Source of the DNA: Candidatus Melainabacteria bacterium
GTDB lineage: Bacteria; Cyanobacteriota; Vampirovibrionia; Obscuribacterales; Obscuribacteraceae
Reading direction: 5' to 3'
Assembly (NCBI GenBank): GCA_003963305.1
Contig: RXJR01000006.1
Coordinates: 62,001 to 126,000, forward strand
DNA length: 64,000 nt
Made by a program: the position numbers and the translations under genes. Below the pieces are notes generated by a model. That model was not told the DNA's origin. It was given only the letters and a program-made list of their open reading frames with translations, and did not search any database. Below, piece by piece: positions 9,253-16,347 of the stretch; position 1 is the first letter of the stretch; every line of letters begins with the position of its first letter.

Positions 9253-10518
9253 ATGAGTTTGAAGTTCAATCATACCGGTTCAAACTCGCTCAATACAACT
9301 TCAGATGCCCAGTTCGCCCACCGCATCGGAACCGGCAGCGTAAATGCAAGACCCAGCAAGACGTTTCGGCATTCCGGAAAAATTCACAAACGGCTTGCTA
9401 ATATCCTCAAGCTTCCTGACGGTGGGTTATACGCTATGCAAGACTTTGTCTCGAACAGCTATGCTCCTCATTTTTCTGAAAGTTTCGGTGTGAGACAACC
9501 GACAAACTTCCCGCCAGCCCTGGATTTGTCTGCACAGACGCGATTTAGAGCGCCGGCAACGCCTCACCCCACCAGTCGCGGCGAGCTAATCTTCCAACAA
9601 GAAAGAAGGATTCGCAACGACTTCATACGCAAACCGAGTACAAGTTCAAATCGCTCAAGTCTGACTGTCCTTGCGAGCGGGAAGGTTTTGCAAAGCAAAA
9701 AATACGAAGGAACAAATGAACATGCGCTTTCGGAACGTCGACTGAAGTTCATCGCATCGACTGTTGCCTTCGCCCTCATACTCTTCACTGGATATATTAG
9801 TATTTCATTCTTGACCCAGCCATTCACGTCGCAAACGTTGTGCAAATCGACACCGAAACAATCTATTACAACCACACCCCCCATCAATTCGATGGCATCG
9901 ACAGGAACCGTTGCCACTTTATCCAGTGGCACAACGAGGACCGAATTGAGCCGCAATACAGTCGAAGACGAAGCACGCGAGATGAAGGATTTGATTGCCA
10001 TCGCCCGCGCTCACGCGATGGCGACAAAACCTGGAGAGAGCCAGAAACAACAAACCGAGTCGGATTCGTCTAACCAGAACGATGCAAATCTTGGTAAGAC
10101 AAGCGATCTCAATCTAGATAAAACAAGCAATCTCAATCTAGATAAAACAAGCGATCTCAATCTAGATAAAACAAGCAATCTCAATCTAGATAAGACAGGC
10201 AATGTCAATCTCACGGCAATGACCACCGTCGACCTGGTTAAAACTGGCTACGAGAAACTGCGCTCAGGCTCCGCGCAAGAGTCAATTACGGTACTCAGCG
10301 AAGCAATACGACGAGACAGCAACGATCCGACTAGCAGACGATACCTCGGATACGCGCTGTTGAAAATGGGAAGACCGGCTGAAGCCCTCAATCAATACGA
10401 GGCAGTGCAAAACTTGAGCGGACTGATGGAAACCGATCGTATAGCCGTTCAGCACGCTAAATACCTGCTCCAGACTGGAGACAAACCGACTGAATCAGAA
10501 TCAAGCAAAAGTTCCTGA
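9253..10518 (+). CDS. Membrane protein with C-terminal TPR repeats
   Basis: Starting at ATG 9253 (an upstream ATG at 9094 would run into the divergent gene), the product has about 421 residues. A long, Ser/Arg/Asn-rich N-terminal part is probably cytoplasmic. It is followed by one transmembrane helix (STVAFALILFTGYISISFL, about residue 175-195), a Thr-rich stretch, an eight-residue tandem repeat, and a TPR pair near the end (GYEKLRSGSAQESITVLSEA, then SRRYLGYALLKMGRPAEALN). The TPR part would face outward if the N-terminus is inside. It is divergent from the TPR-caspase pair and is followed 79 bases later by a response regulator gene. Function unknown; protein-protein interaction is the likely role of the TPRs. 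Confidence 0.7.
   Translation: MSLKFNHTGSNSLNTTSDAQFAHRIGTGSVNARPSKTFRHSGKIHKRLANILKLPDGGLYAMQDFVSNSYAPHFSESFGVRQPTNFPPALDLSAQTRFRAPATPHPTSRGELIFQQERRIRNDFIRKPSTSSNRSSLTVLASGKVLQSKKYEGTNEHALSERRLKFIASTVAFALILFTGYISISFLTQPFTSQTLCKSTPKQSITTTPPINSMASTGTVATLSSGTTRTELSRNTVEDEAREMKDLIAIARAHAMATKPGESQKQQTESDSSNQNDANLGKTSDLNLDKTSNLNLDKTSDLNLDKTSNLNLDKTGNVNLTAMTTVDLVKTGYEKLRSGSAQESITVLSEAIRRDSNDPTSRRYLGYALLKMGRPAEALNQYEAVQNLSGLMETDRIAVQHAKYLLQTGDKPTESESSKSS
10086..10205 (+). repeat. Coding 24-bp tandem repeat, five copies
   Basis: Inside the TPR membrane-protein gene, a 24-base unit encoding NLDKTSDL or NLDKTSNL is repeated five times (first copy NLGKTSDL, last NLDKTGNV). The middle copies are almost identical at DNA level, alternating GAT and AAT at one position. 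The unit is a multiple of three, so changes in copy number would keep the frame and alter the length of the linker before the TPR domain. Confidence 0.9.
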
Positions 10519-10597
10519 TTCTCAATCAGTTCAGGCTCGGCTGTATTAAAATGAGGGGAACTCAGAAGAAGTCCAGTCCGCCTGAAACCTCTCCTAA

Positions 10598-11266
10598 ATG
10601 GCAAAGATCCTGACAATCGAAGACGACGCGAATCTGGCCAATTTGGTTCGCTCGTTTCTGCTGGCAGAAAATCATCAGTGTGACGTTCTTCACGACGGGC
10701 GCGAGGCGATGGCGCACGTGAAAGCATATCCATATGACGTCATTATCCTCGACTGGGATTTACCGGCGATGAGCGGCATCGACATTTTGAAGGAATTCCG
10801 CTCCTCAGGCGGCAAAACACCAATCCTGATGCTCACGGGAAAAGACACTGTAGAGCAGAAGGAAACTGGCTTAGACTGTGGCGCCGACGATTATTTGACC
10901 AAGCCATTTGCTATGAAAGAACTCGGCGCCCGCATTCGTTCGCTACTGCGTCGCCCCGCTTTATTGGTAGACACTGCCATCAGCGGTGCAAACATTGTTT
11001 TAGATGCCTCGAAGTATCGAGTCATAAAAAACGGCGAACAAATCACACTCCTTCGTCGCGAGTTTCAATTGCTCGAGTTTTTGATGAGGCATCCAAATCA
11101 ATTGTTCAGCGCAGAAGCTTTGCTCAATCGAGTCTGGCCGACCGAGTCAGACGCAACACTGGAAGCACTGCGCTCGACTATGAAACGACTTCGCAAAAAA
11201 ATTGACCCTGACAGTAAAATTCTTCGTACAGTTCATGGAGTCGGTTACATCTTTGAAGTCGGCTAG
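10598..11266 (+). CDS. OmpR/PhoB-family response regulator
   Basis: Encodes 222 residues: receiver domain (1-120) and winged-helix DNA-binding domain (about 130-222). The acidic pocket is in TIEDD, the phospho-acceptor Asp52 in IILDWDLP, the Thr in LMLTGKD and the Lys in YLTKPF, so the receiver looks functional. The DNA-binding half ends with RLRKKIDPDS and TVHGVGYIFEV, a complete wing. Phosphorylation on Asp52 would switch DNA binding. The downstream kinase gene overlaps its end, and a second kinase gene follows, so this is the obvious target of the unusual kinase pair. A TATTAAAATGAGG element lies about 45 bases upstream and may belong to a promoter. Ribosome site weak. Confidence 0.93.
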   Translation: MAKILTIEDDANLANLVRSFLLAENHQCDVLHDGREAMAHVKAYPYDVIILDWDLPAMSGIDILKEFRSSGGKTPILMLTGKDTVEQKETGLDCGADDYLTKPFAMKELGARIRSLLRRPALLVDTAISGANIVLDASKYRVIKNGEQITLLRREFQLLEFLMRHPNQLFSAEALLNRVWPTESDATLEALRSTMKRLRKKIDPDSKILRTVHGVGYIFEVG

Positions 11267-13145
11267 TTTTAGCACTCCATCACTTTCACTCGCCTGGCAA
11301 GGCACAATCCTCATTGCCGTAATGCTCGCTTTCGAGCTGCTATTCGTCGGGGTTCTCGGCTTGTTGGTGCAGCAAGCAGAAGACGAAGCGACAAGGCAAA
11401 TGAGAGCCCAAGATATAGATACAAAATCATCGCAACTTCTGCTCACCATATACGATACCGGCAACTCAGTCGGAGAATTCACACGAACACTCCAGTTCGG
11501 TGCCACTAAAAGATTCGAATCATCGAAAGTCGAAGTCACGAGCCTTCTTGACGCACTCAAGGAAGATTTGAAAGACGACGAGCATATGCAGCCAGTCCTC
11601 AACAGACTCGAACAAAACATCAAAATTTGTCAACCTGTAATGACACGAATCAAGGAGGAAACTGCTCACCTGGACCGCGAAGAAGCTGCAAATCTCTGGC
11701 GCCAGGGAATGACACAGGTAGTCGCGGGGAAAAAAACTGTCCGGGATCTGGTGGATACCGAACTGATTCCCGACACTACACATCTGATGAGCGAAGCCCG
11801 CAAAATAGAACAAGAAAAACCAGACGTGGAAAGGCGCCACCGAGATCTGGTCAAAACAGCCTTGTTAATTGGACTGGTCATCAACATTCTGTTTGGTATA
11901 GCCGTCGTGCTCTTTTTCACGGGGCGAATTGTGTCGCGGCTCAATGTCTTAGTCGACAACACGAAAAGATTGAAAGAAGGCATGGCGCTGAACCATCAGC
12001 TTGAGGGTCGCGATGAGATAGCGCAAGTAGACGCCGTTTTTCATGAAACGGCTGCGGTACTGCAAAAGGAAGAAAAAATACTGAAGGCAAGTGAAGCGCG
12101 TGTCAGAGCGATAATCGAAAATGTTCCTGTCGGCGTTATGTTGCTAAGCCCAATCGGAACAATCGAATTCACTAACCCAACGCTCCAAAAAACCTTCGGC
12201 TTTGAATCGCACGAATTGCTTGGGAAGAGCGTCACAAAGCTTTTGCCCAGTGAAAAGATTGCGGGTGGCACGCAATTTGTTTCAGAGCTCTCAAAAAAAG
12301 CCCTGGGCCACATAATTGAAATTCAGGCTCAACATCGAGATGGGCATGAGGTGCCAATAGATTTCACCATGGCTGAAGTAACGCTGAGCGCGGGGGGCGA
12401 TGCTCAGATCATGGCGATGACGCTCGATGCTACTGAGCGTTACGAAATCAAAAAACTGAGACAGTCATTCGTACAAATGGTCAGCGAAGAACTGCGAACT
12501 CCGCTCACCAAAGTCTCGGATTTTCTAGGCAAGTTTGGAAGCGGAAAATTCGGCGAAATGCCGGAAAAGGCTGTCGACCAATGTCAGAAGTCCGAACAAA
12601 ACATTGAACGATTGATTACTCTCTTGAACGACCTGTTCGATCTCGAAAAACTCGAGTCAGGCAAAATTGATATCACGAAAGCGCCCGCCTCGCTGCAAGC
12701 AATTTTGGACAAATCTCTCAATGCAGTCTCGATGTTTGCTCAGAAGCACAACGTTACTGTCGAAATTCCGCAAACAGAACTTCAACTCTACGTCGACTCG
12801 AACCGCATCGTTCAGGTTTTGGTGAACCTGCTTTCCAACGCCATCAAGTTCTCACCGGCACAAAGCAAAGTGACAATAGCAGTCAAGCAATCGGACTCTC
12901 AGTTGGAGCTTATGGTAATCGATAAAGGGCGCGGCATCCCCGCCAGTCACATCGGTTCGATGTTTCAAAAGTTTCAGCAAGTCGAGGCCGGTGACGCAAA
13001 GAAGAAGGGCGGAACAGGATTAGGACTCGTCATCTGCCGAGCAATTGTCGAAGAACATGGTGGCACCATCGGTGTCGACAGCGAGGAAGGAAAAGGGAGC
13101 ACCTTCTGGATTCGCCTGCCACAGGAGGCAATCATACGAAGTTAA
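11235..13145 (+). CDS. Histidine kinase paralog lacking the acceptor His
   Basis: About 636 residues from ATG 11235, overlapping the regulator gene by 32 bases. Order: transmembrane helix (GTILIAVMLAFELLFVGVLG), extracytoplasmic four-helix-type sensor, second helix (LIGLVINILFGIAVVLFF), HAMP, PAS (about 285-400), HisKA and HATPase. The HisKA motif normally reads SHELRTP; here it reads MVSEELRTPL, so the phospho-accepting His is Glu418 (codon GAA at 12486). The ATP domain is complete: N-box LLSNAIKF with Asn535, G1 DKGRG at 563-567 and G2 GTGLGL near 593. It should therefore bind and perhaps hydrolyse ATP but cannot phosphorylate itself in the usual way. The next gene is a paralog with the opposite defects. 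Confidence 0.9.
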   Translation: MESVTSLKSASFSTPSLSLAWQGTILIAVMLAFELLFVGVLGLLVQQAEDEATRQMRAQDIDTKSSQLLLTIYDTGNSVGEFTRTLQFGATKRFESSKVEVTSLLDALKEDLKDDEHMQPVLNRLEQNIKICQPVMTRIKEETAHLDREEAANLWRQGMTQVVAGKKTVRDLVDTELIPDTTHLMSEARKIEQEKPDVERRHRDLVKTALLIGLVINILFGIAVVLFFTGRIVSRLNVLVDNTKRLKEGMALNHQLEGRDEIAQVDAVFHETAAVLQKEEKILKASEARVRAIIENVPVGVMLLSPIGTIEFTNPTLQKTFGFESHELLGKSVTKLLPSEKIAGGTQFVSELSKKALGHIIEIQAQHRDGHEVPIDFTMAEVTLSAGGDAQIMAMTLDATERYEIKKLRQSFVQMVSEELRTPLTKVSDFLGKFGSGKFGEMPEKAVDQCQKSEQNIERLITLLNDLFDLEKLESGKIDITKAPASLQAILDKSLNAVSMFAQKHNVTVEIPQTELQLYVDSNRIVQVLVNLLSNAIKFSPAQSKVTIAVKQSDSQLELMVIDKGRGIPASHIGSMFQKFQQVEAGDAKKKGGTGLGLVICRAIVEEHGGTIGVDSEEGKGSTFWIRLPQEAIIRS

Positions 13146-13189
13146 GACTGCCTACCTTCAAACTTGCTCACCAGGGCATCTTCATCGTC

Positions 13190-15028
13190 TTGATTCTTCT
13201 TGGGTTCGAGACGCTTTTCGTTGGAATGAATTGGTACCTGCTATCTGAGACTGAGAAAGAATCGAGAAGAGAAGAGTCCTACAAAGAGATAAGCGCGAAC
13301 TCCAGTCGTCTGCTGCAAATGATATTCGACACTGGTGACGCTGCCGGGAAATTCTCTGTAAATCACCAGGGAAGCGATTTAAACCGGTATGAGGCAAGCC
13401 GTGCCGAGATTCCGAGGATTTTGAGTTGGCTGAAAGATAGACTTCAGAACAGCCCCAGAGAAATAAAGCTGCTAAATCGAATCGACAAAGATGTGCAACT
13501 CGGATTGCAAGTACTGGAAGAAATCAAGAAAGCAGGCGAAGCAGGTGACGAAGAAGCAGCCCAACAAATCGCTTACTTCGCCATGAGAAGATTGCAACCG
13601 CGAATAGACTCGCTTTGCCGCAATCAAATTGCGTTTCAGAAAATACAGCGCGAAAAAATTGCAAAGATGCCCGCTGAACTCAAGAAGCGGCGCGACGATA
13701 CCAGACGACTGCTGGCTGCGGGTCTCGGGGTCAACATTCTCGGCGCAATTCTCCTGGGTGTATTTTTCATTCGAAGCATCACGTCACGCCTCAAGGTCAT
13801 CACTGAAAATTCTGAAAGATTGAGACGAAAGGAAGAACTACGTCCATCTATGAAAGGTGGTGACGAAATTGCCCAACTCGACACGACATTTCACCAAATG
13901 GCTGATTCGTTGCGGGGCGAGGAAGAATTGCTCCGAGCCAGTGAGCAGCAGGTGAAATCGATGATCGAGCAAATGCCCGTCGGTCTCCTCGTCACAAAGG
14001 ACGCAGACATAGAGTTTGCCAACCCGATGGCTGAACAGCTGTTCAAATACTCACGCGGAGAGATAATCGGCAAATCTCTGGGAGATCTGTTCGCCGCGAA
14101 TTCAGAAACAGTCTCGAATTCGGGCTCTAGCTCTAGCTCTAGCTCGAACTCGGGCTCTAGCTCAAGCTCGGGCTCGGCATCATCGCTTGCAAGTTGGCTC
14201 GAAGAGAAGGCTCTCGACCATGTGGTTGAAATGAAAGCATTCAAAAGCAGCGGTGAAGAATTTCCCATCGAATTCTCGATGTCTGATGTTTCACTCGGGC
14301 GCGCTTCAAGACGATTAGCAATGGTGCTTGACGTCACGGAAAGATTTGAAGTTCAGAAAATGAGACGAGAATTTGTAGCGATGGTAAGCCATGAGCTACG
14401 AACGCCACTAAATTCGGTATCAGGCTTTCTGCAACTTTTGCCAGTAGGAGTATTTGGCACCTTGAGCCAGGAAGCCATTGCACAGGCAGGTTACGCCGAA
14501 GAGAACATAAACAACTTGATCGGTCTGATCACTGACCTGCTTGATCTCGAAAAAATGGAAGCTGGAAAGATGGATCTAGCCAGTACGGCATCACTGCTCG
14601 AAGACATCATCGACCAGGCGATCAACGACATCACAGATGCAGCTAATGAGCGTGAAATATCGCCCTACTTCGAAGGGTGCGAAGTCGAAATCAAAGGTGA
14701 TGTGGAGCGATTGCAGCAGTGCATCACAAAAATTCTTTCCTTCATGATTTCGTTCACGCCGACTGGAGCAGCAATAAACATTTCAGCCGGGAAAGAATCC
14801 AACGGGAGCATCAAAATAACAATTTCGAGTCGCCTCCTCACCATTCCAGAGGACTTGCTGACGACAATCTTTGAAAGGTTTCAACAATTAGATTTGCCAG
14901 GCGGGCGGGGCAGCACAGGTCTCGGCTTGCCACTAGCCAAAACTATTGTCGAGCAACATAAAGGCTCAATTCAGGTCACGAGCAACGACAACCACGGCAC
15001 CACTTTCTCAATTCACTTACCCGAATGA
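13190..15028 (+). CDS. Histidine kinase paralog with degenerate ATP domain
   Basis: At least 612 residues, paralogous to the preceding kinase along its whole length: membrane helix, periplasmic helices with IFDTGDAAGKF, second helix (GVNILGAILLGVFF), HAMP, PAS with a Ser-rich insertion, HisKA and HATPase. The phospho-acceptor is present in MVSHELRTPL (His codon at 14390). The ATP domain is damaged: the N-box Asn is Phe (ILSFMISF, codon at 14741) and the G1 DxGxG is SRLLT, while the G2 STGLGL remains. It can probably be phosphorylated but not bind ATP productively. The TTG at 13190 is the first ordinary start, yet similarity to the paralog (KLRLPTFKLAHQG) extends upstream to about 13139; see findings. 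Its stop overlaps the convergent gene by 12 bases. Confidence 0.87.
   Translation: MILLGFETLFVGMNWYLLSETEKESRREESYKEISANSSRLLQMIFDTGDAAGKFSVNHQGSDLNRYEASRAEIPRILSWLKDRLQNSPREIKLLNRIDKDVQLGLQVLEEIKKAGEAGDEEAAQQIAYFAMRRLQPRIDSLCRNQIAFQKIQREKIAKMPAELKKRRDDTRRLLAAGLGVNILGAILLGVFFIRSITSRLKVITENSERLRRKEELRPSMKGGDEIAQLDTTFHQMADSLRGEEELLRASEQQVKSMIEQMPVGLLVTKDADIEFANPMAEQLFKYSRGEIIGKSLGDLFAANSETVSNSGSSSSSSSNSGSSSSSGSASSLASWLEEKALDHVVEMKAFKSSGEEFPIEFSMSDVSLGRASRRLAMVLDVTERFEVQKMRREFVAMVSHELRTPLNSVSGFLQLLPVGVFGTLSQEAIAQAGYAEENINNLIGLITDLLDLEKMEAGKMDLASTASLLEDIIDQAINDITDAANEREISPYFEGCEVEIKGDVERLQQCITKILSFMISFTPTGAAINISAGKESNGSIKITISSRLLTIPEDLLTTIFERFQQLDLPGGRGSTGLGLPLAKTIVEQHKGSIQVTSNDNHGTTFSIHLPE
14121..14176 (+). 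repeat. Coding hexanucleotide (Ser) microsatellite
   Basis: Within the PAS region of the second kinase, imperfect GGCTCT/AGCTCT/AGCTCG hexamers encode a run of Ser with Gly and Asn. The unit is two codons, so gains or losses keep the reading frame. The paralog upstream lacks this insertion. Confidence 0.85.
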
Positions 15029-16192
15029 CAGCCTTCTGCTCTTAAGAGTCACTGTCGCCGCACTATCACTAGTGTCATACGAAACCTCTCCGGATTCTGC
15101 ATCAAGAGCCAGATTGACGACCTCAAAAAACGCGCCAGAACGTCCTGGGCGATCAGGCTCTTTCACAAAGAAACTGTCTTTTGAATCTCGCGAGCGATAC
15201 TGATGTATCTGCCATCCATTGTTCAAGAAAGCAGCCGTGTAACCACCCTGGTTTGCTTCTGCATAAACATTTCCGGTGAGTGGGTCGACCATCAAGCCAG
15301 AAAGAATGTAGATACGTGGATGAAGCCGATCGTTCGCTCTTTGCACCATCACATATTCATGCCGGCCTTCCGCTCTCCTGATTTGCGTTCCGTCAGACAT
15401 AACGATCTGTTCAATTTCCAGTCCGTCGTAGTGAATTCCCCACAAAACATTTCCTGCCGGAGCGTGCACAACAAGATCAAACGGACGTTCCTCACCCCAT
15501 GGAGCGCACGCGTCCCGCGTGCCAGAAACGTCATCGCCTCGATCGAAGCCAGTCTCCGATTGCAATTCGCCCTGTTCACCCTGTTCGCCATCATCCAAGT
15601 GCGCACCATCATCCGATTGATCGCCATCATCAGACTGCTCACCATCGCCATGCCGATCATCAGACCGCGCATCATCACGCTGTTCGCCATCATCCGATTG
15701 GTCGCTATCATCAGACTGCTCACCATACTCCGGGTCGCCATCAGTATCTCGCCGCGACCTCGTGAACTCAGCCTCGTCAATCACATCGAGATTGGCAAGC
15801 ATGAACTTCCGCTGCCCATCCTCGACAAAGCAATTTACGACTTCGCTTTCACCCTCCGCCGTCATCACCGAAACGCCGATGAAATCAGCCAACTGATCGG
15901 CACAGCCTGCAATCAGATCCTCAACAGCACTTCTCAAAGCAGCGCGATCGTATCCGTCAGCAAATACGGGCTCATCCAGCTCACGTCCGACCGTCAGCGC
16001 GCCCGTTATCTTTGGCGGCACGACCTCAAGCACATCAGGCGGCAAAAGCTCGGCGGCACGCCCAAATGCGGCGCTTATTCCACTCGAATGCCCCTGCTTA
16101 AGTCCCTGAATGTAGCTCTTGTACTTCTGAATATGCTCAACCATCCCCCCACCGCCTGAGGTCGGCTGTTCATAATCGTCTTCCTCGCCCAA
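15017..16192 (-). CDS. Protein with acidic Asp/Ser-repeat linker, unknown function
   Basis: Encodes 391 residues from a TTG at 16192 preceded by GGAGGAAGGACA, a strong ribosome site. An N-terminal domain (1-150) with YIQGLKQGHSSGISAAFG is joined by a very acidic linker (about 160-235) built of EQSDDGDQSDDG-like repeats to a C-terminal beta-rich domain (250-391) with FDLVVHAPAGNVLWGIHYDG and QANQ/GGYTAAF-type segments. No signal peptide and no recognised family. Asp-rich repeats can bind calcium or act as spacers; neither is shown. Its start is 155 bases from the divergent giant gene, so they may share a control region. It converges on the kinase gene with a 12-base overlap. Confidence 0.7.
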   Translation of the reverse strand: MGEEDDYEQPTSGGGGMVEHIQKYKSYIQGLKQGHSSGISAAFGRAAELLPPDVLEVVPPKITGALTVGRELDEPVFADGYDRAALRSAVEDLIAGCADQLADFIGVSVMTAEGESEVVNCFVEDGQRKFMLANLDVIDEAEFTRSRRDTDGDPEYGEQSDDSDQSDDGEQRDDARSDDRHGDGEQSDDGDQSDDGAHLDDGEQGEQGELQSETGFDRGDDVSGTRDACAPWGEERPFDLVVHAPAGNVLWGIHYDGLEIEQIVMSDGTQIRRAEGRHEYVMVQRANDRLHPRIYILSGLMVDPLTGNVYAEANQGGYTAAFLNNGWQIHQYRSRDSKDSFFVKEPDRPGRSGAFFEVVNLALDAESGEVSYDTSDSAATVTLKSRRLSFG

Positions 16193-16347
16193 TGTCCTTC
16201 CTCCAGACCTTTCTCACATATTAATGGATATCTCGGTGGTACAAAATCATCAGTCTTTTAGTTATCTGCCACGCGTGACCCAATTTTGCCATGCGCCCGC
16301 CTGATAATTACGAGCCTTAGATCCCAGGACGCCCGAGGAGCCCCAAA

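Noticed and set aside
10086-10205. Possible CRISPR-like array
   Set aside because: The 24-base units are contiguous, without spacers, and encode an eight-residue repeat in a clear gene.
15499-15765. His/Arg-rich 88-residue frame
   Set aside because: Third-frame reading of the same Asp/Ser repeat DNA on the opposite strand.
15203-16159. 318-residue frame on the plus strand
   Set aside because: It lies wholly opposite the acidic-repeat gene, which has a strong ribosome site. Its Ile/His/Arg-rich repeats are what the antisense of an Asp/Ser repeat encodes.
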